A stretch of 64,000 nt of DNA from Flaviaestuariibacter flavus (GCF_004337505.1 NZ_SJZI01000042.1:800968-864967); one strand, 5' to 3'. Numbered from the stretch's first letter, positions 26,435 to 34,696 are shown. Numbers and translations: made by a program. Notes: generated from the letters alone by a model not told the origin.

Positions 26435-27439
26435 ATGAAATCTACCCGCCTTTTCGGCTTACTCGCGCTGGCAGTTGTCGCCCTCAGCAGCTGGGGCTTC
26501 CTGGTGCACCGCACCACCACGCAGCTTGCCGTTTACCAGCTTCCCGAAAACCTGCAATACTTTTTCCACGAAAACCTCGATTACCTGGTGCGTTATTCGG
26601 TGCGTCCCGATCAGCGCCGCAACAGCGATCCGACGGAGGGCCCCAAGCACTTTATCGATATCGAGCGTTTTGGAGCCGATGCGATCAACACGATGCCGCA
26701 CGACTGGAAGGGCGCCGTGGCGAAGTACGGCGAAGACAGTCTGAAGAAGAACGGCATTGTGCCCTATTGGGTCATCGACCAGAAGAACAAGCTTACGGAG
26801 GCTTTCCGTAACGGCAACCGCGACAGCATTCTTTACTATGCGGCCGACCTGGCGCACTATATCGAAGACGCCCATGTTCCCCTTCATACCACCGAGAACC
26901 ACGACGGGCAGCTGAGCGGACAGAAAGGCATGCATTCGCTCTGGGAAAGCACCATCCCGGAGATCGAGCTCGCCAACTATAACCTTTACGAAGAGCACAA
27001 GGCGACCTATATCAAAAAGCCGGAAGAAGCGATCTGGAAAGCGGTGCGTGAATCAAATGCCCTGCTTCCGCAGATGTTCTCACTGGAGAAGGAAGTGACG
27101 AAAGAGTTCACCGACTCCACGAAGTACCGCGTACAGATGCGGAACGGCCGCGAGTCGCGCAGCTATTCTTCTGCATTTGCAAAGGCGTATGCCGCACGAC
27201 TGGGCAACAGCATCAACACCCAGTTGCTGAAAAGCGCGCACCTCGTTTCCGATTTCTGGTACACGGCGTGGGTGGATGCCGGCAAGCCTTCACTGGAAGG
27301 TTTGATGAAGGCGCCCCATTCGGCAGAGCAGCGTGCTGCCTGGGCAAAGGAGCTGATCTCTTACAAAACCGGCCAGCTGCTGAAGGATGGACTGTTGCGC
27401 GCACGGCAGAACCAGAAAGAAGGCGGAAGTGGTGACTGA
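26435..27439 (+). CDS. Secreted zinc-dependent S1/P1 nuclease or phospholipase C-like protein
   Basis: 334 residues with a signal peptide (MKSTRLFGLLALAVVALSSW). The mature N-terminus begins near Trp-Gly, as required for the trinuclear zinc site of the P1 nuclease / phospholipase C fold. Further ligands: HRTTTQLAVYQLP, HFIDIERFG, ADLAHYIEDAHVPLHTTENH and HSLWE. Zinc-rich His/Asp spacing fits the family; whether it acts on nucleic acid or phospholipid cannot be told. The start at 26435 is chosen because it opens the signal peptide. It ends in a strong terminator and abuts the second 134-bp repeat element. Confidence 0.85.
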   Translation: MKSTRLFGLLALAVVALSSWGFLVHRTTTQLAVYQLPENLQYFFHENLDYLVRYSVRPDQRRNSDPTEGPKHFIDIERFGADAINTMPHDWKGAVAKYGEDSLKKNGIVPYWVIDQKNKLTEAFRNGNRDSILYYAADLAHYIEDAHVPLHTTENHDGQLSGQKGMHSLWESTIPEIELANYNLYEEHKATYIKKPEEAIWKAVRESNALLPQMFSLEKEVTKEFTDSTKYRVQMRNGRESRSYSSAFAKAYAARLGNSINTQLLKSAHLVSDFWYTAWVDAGKPSLEGLMKAPHSAEQRAAWAKELISYKTGQLLKDGLLRARQNQKEGGSGD

Positions 27440-27462
27440 TTGATTTTAGTTTTAGCTTGATA

Positions 27463-27495
27463 CGACAAAAGCCTCGCAGAGCGAGGCTTTTGTCG
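27463..27495 (+). terminator. Rho-independent terminator
   Basis: 15-bp perfect stem CGACAAAAGCCTCGC / GCGAGGCTTTTGTCG, loop AGA. Its last base is the first base of the repeat element at 27495. Confidence 0.8.
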
Positions 27496-27628
27496 TCATT
27501 GCGAGCGCAGCGAAGCAACCTCCTAAGTTACGCAGGGTGTTCGAAAAGGAAAGCGTTTACAAGGCGAGTCTCTTACTGCTGCGTTCCGTCTTCAGGTGGG
27601 GAGTTTGCTTCGCTGCGCTCGCAATGAC
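27495..27628. repeat. 134-bp element with 29-bp terminal inverted repeats, copy 2
   Basis: Both ends read GTCATTGCGAGCGCAGCGAA in inverted orientation. The interior aligns with copy 1 (23816-23950) when that copy is reversed. It is inserted directly after a terminator between convergent genes. Confidence 0.75.
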
Positions 27629-27667
27629 AGCTACGCTGTCGCTTCGCTACTTACCAGCGGCTTCACA

Positions 27668-27712
27668 AACCAACCCCAGAACCTTAGAACCCCAAAACCT
27701 CAGAACCTTCTA
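27668..27712. repeat. AGAACC word repeat
   Basis: Iterated CCCCAGAACCTTAGAACCCC and CTCAGAACC words directly before the stop of the FAD oxidoreductase. It shares vocabulary with the inverted repeat at 8706-8796. Confidence 0.55.
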
Positions 27713-29269
27713 CGCCAAAACCGCCGCTATCTGCGTCGCCACCCGCTCTCCGTCCATCGCGGCGCTAACGATGCCGCCCGCATAGCCGGCGCCCTCGGCG
27801 CAGGGGTAGAGGTTGCTTGCCTGGGGATGGGCCAGCGTGTCGTTGTCGCGCGGGATGCGCACCGGTGAAGAGGTGCGCGATTCGGTAGCGACCACCACGG
27901 CGTCGTTGGTGAGATAGCCGCGGATCTTGCGACCGAACTCTTTAAAGGCCTGCTGCAGCGAGGCATGAACGAAGCCCGGAAGCACCGAGCGCAGGTCAAC
28001 GGAATGAATGCCGGGCAGGTAACTGCAGTCGGGCAGGGCAGGGGAGTGGATGCCCTTGGTGAAATCCACCAGGCGCTGCGCCGGCGCTACGAGCTTTCCG
28101 CCTCCGGCTGCAAAAGCCTTTTGTTCCACCTCGCTCTGAAAGCCGACGCCGGCCAGCGGTCCCATCTTGCTGTAGGCCTGGATATCGGCTTCGGTGATGT
28201 TTACTACGATCCCGCTGTTGGCGTAGGGGTTGTTTCGTTTAGACGGCGACCAGCCGTTAACCACCACCTCGCCGGGCGCCGTGGCGGCGGGGGCGATGAT
28301 GCCGCCCGGGCACATGCAAAACGAGAAAACCCCACGGCCTTCCACTTGCTGCACGAGGCTGTAAGCCGCCGGCGGCAGCCATTCAGGACGGATATCGCAG
28401 TGGTACTGTCCCTGGTCGATGAGTGATTGCGGGTGCTCGATGCGCACGCCGAGGGCAAATGGTTTGAATTCGATTTGCAGCCCTTTTTGCTGCAGCAGCG
28501 AAAAGATATCGCGCGCGGAGTGGCCCGTTGCCAGCAGCACCGCGTCGGCAGGCAGCGTGTCGCCGTCGGCGGTGTGCACTTCGGTAACGCGGTCTTTTTC
28601 TATTTTGAAACCGGTGAGTTTTTTTTCAAACAGCACCTGTCCGCCGCGGGCGATGATGGCATCGCGGATGGCGGTGATGATGTGCGGCAGCTTGTTGGTG
28701 CCGATATGCGGGTGCGCCTCGTAGCGGATGCGGTCGTCGGCGCCGTACTGCACCAGCAGGTCGAGGATGCGCTGCACGTCGCCGCGCTTGGTGCTGCGGG
28801 TGTAGAGCTTGCCGTCGCTATAGGTGCCGGCGCCGCCTTCGCCGAAGCAATAGTTGCTTTCGGGGTTCACGACGCCTTCCTTGTTCATCGCCGCCAGGTC
28901 GCGGCGGCGGGCGCGTACGTCCTTGCCCCGCTCGAGCACGATGGGACGGATGCCGAGCTCCATAAGACGCAGGGCGGCGAAAAGGCCGGCCGGGCCCGCG
29001 CCCACTACGATCACCTGCTTCGGTGCTTTCGAAACGTCGGGAAGTTCCAGTTGAAAGGGTGTCAGCGGAACAAAGGGTTCATCGATAAATACCAGCGCCC
29101 TGATCTGGAGCCAGGCCTGGCGGCCGCGGGCGTCGAGCGACTGGCGGAGGCGCTGTACGCCGCTTACCTGGTCGGGTTTGAGTGCAAGTGCTTCCGCAGC
29201 ATGGCGGCGCACCGACGTTTCATCGGCCGCCTCGGAAGGGCGGATGCGGAGGAGGATCTCTTTGGGCAT
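27710..29269 (-). CDS. FAD-dependent oxidoreductase (uncharacterised dehydrogenase family)
   Basis: 519 residues. After a ~75-residue N-terminal extension, the dinucleotide-binding motif VVGAGPAGLFAALRLMELG (about 89-107) is followed by ERG and RRRDLA, then CFGEGGAGTYSDGKLYTR. Further FAD contacts: VLLATGHSARDIF and the C-terminal YPCAEGAGYAGGIVSAAMDG. This matches the conserved NAD(P)/FAD-dependent oxidoreductase family of bacteria often annotated only as FAD-dependent dehydrogenase. Substrate unknown. Cytosolic, single gene, facing the nuclease-like gene across the repeats. Confidence 0.87.
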   Translation of the reverse strand: MPKEILLRIRPSEAADETSVRRHAAEALALKPDQVSGVQRLRQSLDARGRQAWLQIRALVFIDEPFVPLTPFQLELPDVSKAPKQVIVVGAGPAGLFAALRLMELGIRPIVLERGKDVRARRRDLAAMNKEGVVNPESNYCFGEGGAGTYSDGKLYTRSTKRGDVQRILDLLVQYGADDRIRYEAHPHIGTNKLPHIITAIRDAIIARGGQVLFEKKLTGFKIEKDRVTEVHTADGDTLPADAVLLATGHSARDIFSLLQQKGLQIEFKPFALGVRIEHPQSLIDQGQYHCDIRPEWLPPAAYSLVQQVEGRGVFSFCMCPGGIIAPAATAPGEVVVNGWSPSKRNNPYANSGIVVNITEADIQAYSKMGPLAGVGFQSEVEQKAFAAGGGKLVAPAQRLVDFTKGIHSPALPDCSYLPGIHSVDLRSVLPGFVHASLQQAFKEFGRKIRGYLTNDAVVVATESRTSSPVRIPRDNDTLAHPQASNLYPCAEGAGYAGGIVSAAMDGERVATQIAAVLA

Positions 29270-29448
29270 AGGTCAGGTTTTTATCCTGAAAAATTGTTGC
29301 TGCAAAGTTGCGGTTTTCCGGCCAGCCGGAGCTACCAGGCCCTGTTAAAACCGCCGGCAGCAGCAATGGTGCCGGAAGCAGCGAAAACAACACTTTATTA
29401 TGTTGAAAACTTGTGTACTTTGACCCCGCAAGTTTCCCTTTTTACCCC

Positions 29449-30204
29449 ATGAGTATGTTGACAAAAAGATATCGCGGAGCGCTCTTCCCGGCCCTCCTGC
29501 TTTTCGCCTTTTCCTGCCGCTCCGTACAGAAGCCGGTGCGTACGGAATGGGACGGCTACCGCATCACCACGCAGCGGCCGGTCGACAGCGGCCTTGTGCG
29601 CCTGCTGCAGCCTTACCGCGACAGCGTAGACCGGAGCATGAATGAAGTGGTGGGCACTGCTGAAAAAGCACTCGATAAAAAACAACCCGAGGGAGCGCTC
29701 GGCAATTTCATGGTCGACGCCTTTTTTTATGGTGCTGAAAAATCTTTCGGTATAAAGCCCGACGCTGGTATCCTCAATTATGGTGGCATCCGCCTCACCC
29801 AGCTTGCCGCCGGCCCGGTAACGCGCGGCAAGATCTTCGAGCTGATGCCTTTCGACAACCTGCTGGTGCTGCAAAAGGTGCCCGGCTCGGTGTTGCAGGA
29901 GTTGCTTGACCTTACCGCGAAAGGCAAGGGCTGGCCGGTGCACGGGATTACCATGGAGATCCGCGACGGCAAGGCTGTCAACGTGATGATCAACGGTGCC
30001 CCGCTGGACCCGAACCGCACCTATACCCTGGTAAACTCCGACTATGTAGCCAACGGCGGCGACCAGGCGGCCATGCTCAAGTCGATCCCGCAGCAAAGCG
30101 TCGGCTACCTGCAGCGCGATGCGCTGTTCGATTACATCAAATACCTGAAGAGCCAGGGAAAGAATATTACTGCCAACGAAGAAAAACGTGTGTATGTACC
30201 CTAG
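29449..30204 (+). CDS. Lipoprotein with 5'-nucleotidase C-terminal domain
   Basis: 251 residues beginning MSMLTKRYRGALFPALLLFA, ending in a lipobox FAFSC (Cys about 23). Upstream in-frame codons from 29413 are rejected because they precede the signal. The rest is the substrate-binding C-terminal domain of 5'-nucleotidases (GNFMVDAFFYG, NYGGIRLTQL, GPVTRGKIFELMPFDN, LVNSDYVANGGD). It lacks the metallophosphatase domain, which is encoded separately by the next gene; the two overlap by 11 bp. Together they probably rebuild one bipartite periplasmic or surface nucleotidase. Confidence 0.88.
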   Translation: MSMLTKRYRGALFPALLLFAFSCRSVQKPVRTEWDGYRITTQRPVDSGLVRLLQPYRDSVDRSMNEVVGTAEKALDKKQPEGALGNFMVDAFFYGAEKSFGIKPDAGILNYGGIRLTQLAAGPVTRGKIFELMPFDNLLVLQKVPGSVLQELLDLTAKGKGWPVHGITMEIRDGKAVNVMINGAPLDPNRTYTLVNSDYVANGGDQAAMLKSIPQQSVGYLQRDALFDYIKYLKSQGKNITANEEKRVYVP

Positions 30205-31135
30205 AAGAAAATTCCTGAAGCAGTCTGCACTTGCCGCCGGCGCCTTGTTGCTCGGTCCTTCGATCGCCCGTGCGGCCGAAGAAGCGGATGCGGCCCCGAA
30301 GCGCCTCACCATTTTGCATACGAACGATACGCATAGCCGCATCGACCCCTTCCCGATGGATGGCGGCAAGAACCAGGGCCTCGGCGGTGTGGCCGCGCGC
30401 AGCGAGCTGATCAAAAAGATCCGCGCCGAGGAGGCAAACGTGCTGCTGCTCGATGCCGGCGATATCTTCCAGGGAACGCCTTACTTCAATATATATAAAG
30501 GCGAGCCGGAGATCCGCGCAATGAGCTCCATGGGCTATGATGCCACCACCATCGGTAACCACGACTTCGACGCCGGGCTGGAAGACCTGGCCACGCAGCT
30601 TTCCAACCATGCATCTTTCCCGATGATCGTTTCGAACTACGACTTTACGGGAACGCCCATGGAAAACCGCTATGTGCCCTACAGGATCTTCCGCAAGGGC
30701 GGCCTCAGGATCGGTGTGCTCGGCGTGGGCATCAACGGCGATGGGCTGATACCGGCAAATCTCTGGGCCAATACAAAGTACCTCGACCCGGTAGAAAAGG
30801 CCAACGAAACCGCCGCGAAACTGAAGGCCGAAGGCTGCGACCTGGTGATCTGCCTGTCGCACCTCGGTTATAAATACGATAGCGACAACCGCATCTCCGA
30901 CCGCAGACTGGCACCGGCAACCGAAAACATCGATCTTATCATCGGCGGGCACACGCACACGTTCATGGAGCAGCCCGAGGTGATGAAAAATAAAAGGGGT
31001 GATGATATCCTGATCAACCAGGTAGGCTGGGCGGGCATCCAGCTCGGTCGGCTTGACTTTGTTTTTGAAAAAAAGAAAGGGAAAAATTTGGCAGGTTCGC
31101 AGTCGATTTTAGTTACGAAAAAAACAGGATCATAA
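30194..31135 (+). CDS. Metallophosphatase half of a split 5'-nucleotidase, Tat-exported
   Basis: 313 residues. The N-terminus MYPRRKFLKQSALAAGALLL is a clear twin-arginine signal. The two-metal site is complete: LHTNDTHSR, DAGDIFQGTPYF, GNHDFDAG, LSHLG and GGHTHTF. It ends after the catalytic domain, without the C-terminal substrate-binding domain, which is instead supplied by the preceding lipoprotein gene. A GTG start 6 bp upstream is possible. Domain order on the chromosome is reversed relative to the fused enzyme. Expected activity: hydrolysis of exogenous nucleotides for phosphate and nucleoside salvage. Confidence 0.9.
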   Translation: MYPRRKFLKQSALAAGALLLGPSIARAAEEADAAPKRLTILHTNDTHSRIDPFPMDGGKNQGLGGVAARSELIKKIRAEEANVLLLDAGDIFQGTPYFNIYKGEPEIRAMSSMGYDATTIGNHDFDAGLEDLATQLSNHASFPMIVSNYDFTGTPMENRYVPYRIFRKGGLRIGVLGVGINGDGLIPANLWANTKYLDPVEKANETAAKLKAEGCDLVICLSHLGYKYDSDNRISDRRLAPATENIDLIIGGHTHTFMEQPEVMKNKRGDDILINQVGWAGIQLGRLDFVFEKKKGKNLAGSQSILVTKKTGS

Positions 31136-31194
31136 AAATTTTTTTCTGACTTTCTTTTGGGTCAATTTCGTTCTCCCGACTAAAAAAAATTTAG

Positions 31195-31203
31195 TTATCC
31201 ACG
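31195..31203 (+). promoter_or_regulatory. DnaA box upstream of dnaA
   Basis: TTATCCACG, one mismatch from the TTATCCACA consensus, 63 bp before the dnaA start in an AT-rich tract. It may serve autoregulation. A single box is too few to call an origin. Confidence 0.5.
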
Positions 31204-31265
31204 GGTTGTGAATTGTGGGCATTGCGTTGATAAAGTCCTAACTCAATATAAACTGCTTGAACTGC

Positions 31266-32699
31266 ATGGAGAAGAATGCTGAACTTGTTTGGAACAATTG
31301 CTTGACGATCATCAAAGACATCGTGGAGTGGCAGCATTTCAAAACCTGGTTCGAACCCATCAAGCCGGTTGCGCTGAAGGAGAATGTATTGATCATCCAG
31401 GTTCCGAGCCAGTTCTTTTTCGAATACCTCGAGGAGCACTACGTGAACCTGCTGGCCAAGACGCTGAAGCGTGAGCTGGGCAAGGATGCGCAGCTCGAGT
31501 ACCGCATCATGGTCGATGGCGGCAACAACTACAACAAGCCGGTAACGGTTGATATGGCTGGCCAGGGCTTCAAGTCTTTTGCTGGCAACGAAATGGATTT
31601 TCCCCTCGTGATCAACACGCCGGTGAAAAACCCGTTTGTGATTCCCGGTCTGAAGAAGATGCAGATCGACCCGCAGCTCAACCCGAATTACACATTCGAT
31701 GCTTATATCGAGGGCGACTGCAACCGCGTGGCGCGCCGCGCCGGCAAGACCGTTGCGGAAAAGCCCGGTGCCAACTCCTTCAACCCGCTGGTGATCTATG
31801 GTAATGTTGGTCTTGGTAAGACGCACCTCGCACAGGCCATCGGCAACGAGGTAAAGCGCAACCAGCCCAACAAGGTGGTGCTGTATGTTTCTTCCGAGAA
31901 ATTCATCAACCAGTTCATCGATCACAGCCGCAACCAGGCCATCAACGATTTCATTCACTTCTACCAGATGATCGACGTACTGATCATCGACGACGTGCAG
32001 TTCTTCAATAAGGCCGAGAAGTCGCAGGATGCGTTCTTCTCCATCTTCAACCACCTGCACCAGAGCGGCAAGCAGCTCGTGCTCACCTCCGACAAGGCAC
32101 CCAAAGACCTGGAAGGTGTGCAGGAGCGACTTCTGAGCCGTTTCCGCTGGGGCCTCAGCGCCGACATCCAGGTGCCGGATTACGAGACCCGCATCGAGAT
32201 CCTCGAACGTAAGATGAAGAACGACGGGCTCGAGATGCCACCGGAAGTGGTGAAATACATCGCTTATAATATCAACAACAACGTGCGTGAGCTCGAAGGC
32301 GCGCTCATTTCGCTGCTGGCGCAGAGTTCGCTCAACCGCAAGGAGATCGACCTCGAACTGGCCAAGAAGGTGTTGCGCAACTTCGTGAAGTCGTCGAGCA
32401 AGGAGATCACGATCGATACCATCCAGAAGATGGTGTGCGACTACTTCGAGGTGCCCTACGAAAAGCTGCTTCAGAAGACGCGCAAGCGCGAGATCGTACA
32501 GGCGCGCCAGATCACGATGTACCTGGCCAAGGCCTTTACGAAAAACTCGCTCAAGAGCATCGGCGAGCACTTCGGCGGCCGCGACCACACTACGGTGATC
32601 CACTCCTGCCAGACAGTAAAAGACCTGATGGATACTGATTCGGGTTTCCGGGAACACGTGGTGGAGCTGCAGCAAAAAGTACAGCTGGCCGCACTCTAA
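31266..32699 (+). CDS. dnaA: Chromosomal replication initiator protein DnaA
   Basis: 477 residues. Domain I (about 1-85, WNNCLTIIKDIVEWQHFKTWF), a linker, AAA+ domain III with Walker A GNVGLGKTH (179-187), Walker B LIIDDVQFF near 240 and sensor residues in LLSRFRWGL, then the DNA-binding domain IV with the signature GGRDHTTVIHSC near residue 437. It starts at ATG 31266 (MEKNAELVWNNCL); a TTG 9 bp upstream is unlikely. The gene is not accompanied by dnaN, recF or gyrB, as is common in Bacteroidota. A clean terminator follows. Confidence 0.97.
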   Translation: MEKNAELVWNNCLTIIKDIVEWQHFKTWFEPIKPVALKENVLIIQVPSQFFFEYLEEHYVNLLAKTLKRELGKDAQLEYRIMVDGGNNYNKPVTVDMAGQGFKSFAGNEMDFPLVINTPVKNPFVIPGLKKMQIDPQLNPNYTFDAYIEGDCNRVARRAGKTVAEKPGANSFNPLVIYGNVGLGKTHLAQAIGNEVKRNQPNKVVLYVSSEKFINQFIDHSRNQAINDFIHFYQMIDVLIIDDVQFFNKAEKSQDAFFSIFNHLHQSGKQLVLTSDKAPKDLEGVQERLLSRFRWGLSADIQVPDYETRIEILERKMKNDGLEMPPEVVKYIAYNINNNVRELEGALISLLAQSSLNRKEIDLELAKKVLRNFVKSSSKEITIDTIQKMVCDYFEVPYEKLLQKTRKREIVQARQITMYLAKAFTKNSLKSIGEHFGGRDHTTVIHSCQTVKDLMDTDSGFREHVVELQQKVQLAAL

Positions 32700-32723
32700 A
32701 ATGCTTTTAAACGGCTTTAATAC

Positions 32724-32753
32724 AAAATGCCTCGCTTACGCGGGGCATTTTTA
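32724..32753 (+). terminator. Terminator of dnaA
   Basis: Stem AAAATGCCTCGC / GCGGGGCATTTT (one T-G), loop TTAC, ending in a T-run. Confidence 0.85.
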
Positions 32754-32792
32754 TCGCCGGGTGTGTCCCGGCACTCCTAAGACAGGTATTGC

Positions 32793-32996
32793 TTAGCCGG
32801 TTACTTCCGACTCATCGATCCCGAGTCCGGAAGAAAGGATGACATAGTCCTTGCCTTCAACGCCTCTTACCTTACCGTTGCTCGATTCGCGGCCGTCATC
32901 AGTCAGGTGGCGCTCCTGCCTTTTGTTCTTCTTTTCGCCGCGGCCCTCGTTGCTGACGGGGACCTTCGGCTCTTGCTGCTTGTTCTTCATAGTCAT
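32793..32996 (-). CDS. Small hydrophilic protein of unknown function
   Basis: 67 residues from MTMKNKQQEPKVPVSNEGRG; a second ATG at 32990 would give two fewer. An upstream in-frame start at 33110 would run through low-quality sequence and is rejected. It is rich in Lys, Glu, Asn and Gly and probably disordered; the acidic C-terminus ends GLGIDESEVTG. Similar tiny charged proteins are common in this family. No function can be assigned. Convergent with dnaA. Confidence 0.5.
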   Translation of the reverse strand: MTMKNKQQEPKVPVSNEGRGEKKNKRQERHLTDDGRESSNGKVRGVEGKDYVILSSGLGIDESEVTG

Positions 32997-33124
32997 GCCG
33001 TTTCCTAAAGAGCTACAACAATGGTACCGACCGGCCGAAAAAGAGGCGCATCGTACTTTTTTTAAAGGATTTTTTATTGCGTGTTTTCCTGAAATCCCTA
33101 TTTTTGCCACCCTGCAAACGGATT

Positions 33125-33213
33125 GGTGAGGTGGATGAGTGGCTGAAATCAGTAGTTTGCTAAACTGCCGTACGGGTTAAACTGTACCGCGGGTTCGAAT
33201 CCCGCCCTCACCG
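33125..33213 (+). tRNA. tRNA-Ser(GCT)
   Basis: Class II tRNA of 89 nt. Acceptor GGTGAGG / CCTCACC, anticodon loop TTGCTAA with anticodon GCT, a long variable arm (33166-33190), T-arm GCGGG TTCGAAT CCCGC and discriminator G33213. CCA is not encoded. A terminator follows directly. Confidence 0.95.
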
Positions 33214-33227
33214 CAGTTGAAGAACTG

Positions 33228-33252
33228 GCCCCGACAACCGTCGGGGCTTTTT
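33228..33252 (+). terminator. Terminator of tRNA-Ser
   Basis: Stem GCCCCGAC / GTCGGGGC, loop AACC, then TTTTT. Confidence 0.85.
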
Positions 33253-33337
33253 CGTGTCCGCAACCGCGCATTGACGCACCCATTGCCGCCGTTTCCGCGC
33301 ATCTCGCCCGAGTTCCTTAATTTTAGGGTCTATCTAC

Positions 33338-34264
33338 ATGCTTATGAGAAGCTTCCTTTTGGCGGCCCTGGTGCTGCTGGCCGCGGTCTCCTGCCGCCGT
33401 CTGACCGATTCCACCTCGCCCGCCGTTTATGCAGCACCACAACTGGCTTACGTATATACGGTTGACTCCACCAGTGGCCGTTCCGATACCGTTAACCGGC
33501 AATCCATCACTTACGACGCCCAGGGGCGTACCCTTGAGATTGTTGACCTGGGCCTGAACCGTGCCGGCGACACCGCTCATTTTGTTCGCCGCCATTTCGA
33601 ATACGGCACCGATACGCTCGCGGCCCGCAGCATCGTCTACTGGCACTATTACGGAAGCGGCGGCTACCAGCGTTTCGATACGATCACCTATCGCCACGAG
33701 AACGGTGTGCTGGTTTATGACTCGTCGCGCCTGCACCGGGATAACGGCGACGTGGAAACCCGCGTTCGCCGCCGTACCTACCATAGCAGCTATATTGCCG
33801 ATACCGTCCTGCTGGTTGCGGAAAGCGGGGGCGTGGCGGATACGACGCACCAGGAGTCGCGCAGCTGGCTGACCCGTGTGGGTCTTTATACCCTGCGCCA
33901 GCTCGATTCCGTACAGGAATGGCACAATACACCCGATCTTTTCTATCACCGCTACGACCTGAACATTACCCCGAGCGTGGTCCCGAACCCCTTCTATGGC
34001 GTGTACAAAATGGTGGGCGACGAGCTGGCAGATCATTACCTGTCGGTCTATTCTTCTGTCGAGTTTTCAGGACCAACGCTTCCGGCACAGACCAGCTCCG
34101 ATTACCATTATTGGGCAGCCGGTCAGGTTCCCGTGAGCGGGGGAACAGAAACCGTGCAGTACCGGCCCTATGTGCGTGCCGACGGCTTCCCGGTGCGGAT
34201 AACCGAGATCCGTGGCGGCGGCGGTGTGTCGCAAACGGTGCACCACCTGCTCGTTTACAATTAA
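33338..34264 (+). CDS. Lipoprotein of unknown function
   Basis: 308 residues, signal MLMRSFLLAALVLLAAVSC with lipobox AAVSC (Cys19). The mature region is rich in Tyr, Asp, Thr and Arg and reads as repeated beta strands (ITYDAQGRTLEIVDL, RRHFEYGTDTLAA, ITYRHENGVLVYDSS), resembling the YD/RHS-like or DUF4595-type calcium-style repeats seen in Bacteroidota lipoproteins. No catalytic motif. It lies between two tRNA genes and is likely a surface or periplasmic protein; function unknown. Confidence 0.75.
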   Translation: MLMRSFLLAALVLLAAVSCRRLTDSTSPAVYAAPQLAYVYTVDSTSGRSDTVNRQSITYDAQGRTLEIVDLGLNRAGDTAHFVRRHFEYGTDTLAARSIVYWHYYGSGGYQRFDTITYRHENGVLVYDSSRLHRDNGDVETRVRRRTYHSSYIADTVLLVAESGGVADTTHQESRSWLTRVGLYTLRQLDSVQEWHNTPDLFYHRYDLNITPSVVPNPFYGVYKMVGDELADHYLSVYSSVEFSGPTLPAQTSSDYHYWAAGQVPVSGGTETVQYRPYVRADGFPVRITEIRGGGGVSQTVHHLLVYN

Positions 34265-34340
34265 GTGCCGAAACACTTTTGATTTATCCTCGCGAAAGGA
34301 CTAGCTTTGCAGCCCCTTGCCGCTGTTGCGATAGTGGTTT

Positions 34341-34414
34341 CGGGAAGTAGCGCAGCCCGGTAGCGCACCTGGTTTGGGACCAGGGGGTCGCAGGTTCGAA
34401 TCCTGTCTTCCCGA
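34341..34414 (+). tRNA. tRNA-Pro(TGG)
   Basis: 74-nt tRNA. Acceptor CGGGAAG / CTTCCCG, D-arm GCGC-AGCCCGGTA-GCGC, anticodon arm CCTGG TTTGGGA CCAGG (anticodon TGG), T-arm GCAGG TTCGAAT CCTGT, discriminator A34414. CCA not encoded. It is the first and only complete unit of a 94-bp tandem array. Confidence 0.96.
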
Positions 34415-34415
34415 C

Positions 34416-34446
34416 AAAAAGAGCGTCTTTGTGACGCTCTTTTTTT
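34416..34446 (+). terminator. Terminator after tRNA-Pro (array unit 1)
   Basis: AAAAAGAGCGTC / GACGCTCTTTTTT with loop TTTGT. Related hairpins follow half-units 2 (34510-34540, with a G-G mismatch in the stem) and 3 (34604-34634, re-paired as AAAAAGAG / CTCTTTTTTT with an altered loop). Confidence 0.85.
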
Positions 34447-34454
34447 ATGCCCAC

Positions 34455-34508
34455 TAGCGCATCCCGCCTTGGGCGGGAGGGTCGCAGGTTCGAATCCTGT
34501 CTTCCCGA
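34455..34508 (+). pseudogene. tRNA-Pro 3'-half, copy 2
   Basis: 54-nt fragment: D-arm 3' strand, rewritten anticodon arm with loop CCTTGGG, variable loop, intact T-arm and acceptor 3' strand CTTCCCGA. No 5' half, so it cannot form a complete tRNA alone. Confidence 0.85.
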
Positions 34509-34548
34509 CAAAAAGAGCGTCTTTGTGAGGCTCTTTTTTTATGCCCAC

Positions 34549-34602
34549 TAGCGCATCCCGCCTTGGGCGGGAGGGTCGCAGGTTCGAATCCTGTCTTCCA
34601 GA
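34549..34602 (+). pseudogene. tRNA-Pro 3'-half, copy 3
   Basis: Same as copy 2 except that the acceptor strand reads CTTCCAGA and the following hairpin has drifted. Confidence 0.85.
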
Positions 34603-34642
34603 CAAAAAGAGAGTCATTACGGCTCTCTTTTTTTGCGCCCTG

Positions 34643-34696
34643 TAGCGCATCCCGCCTTGGGCGGGAGGGTCGCAGGTTCGAATCCTGTCTTCCCGA
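34643..34696 (+). pseudogene. tRNA-Pro 3'-half, copy 4
   Basis: Same rewritten anticodon arm as copies 2 and 3 with intact CTTCCCGA end. It is followed by a different terminator. Confidence 0.85.

Noticed and set aside
28427..29452. 341-codon plus-strand frame
   Set aside because: Antisense to the FAD oxidoreductase, which has clear dinucleotide-binding motifs.
31136..31265. Replication origin
   Set aside because: A single DnaA box in 130 bp is not enough evidence.
31191..32675. 494-codon open frame antisense to dnaA
   Set aside because: Shadow of dnaA; no signal or domain, and dnaA is unambiguous.
34455..34696. Additional tRNA genes in the array
   Set aside because: The repeated units lack the 5' acceptor strand and most of the D-arm, so they are half-tRNAs, not tRNA genes.
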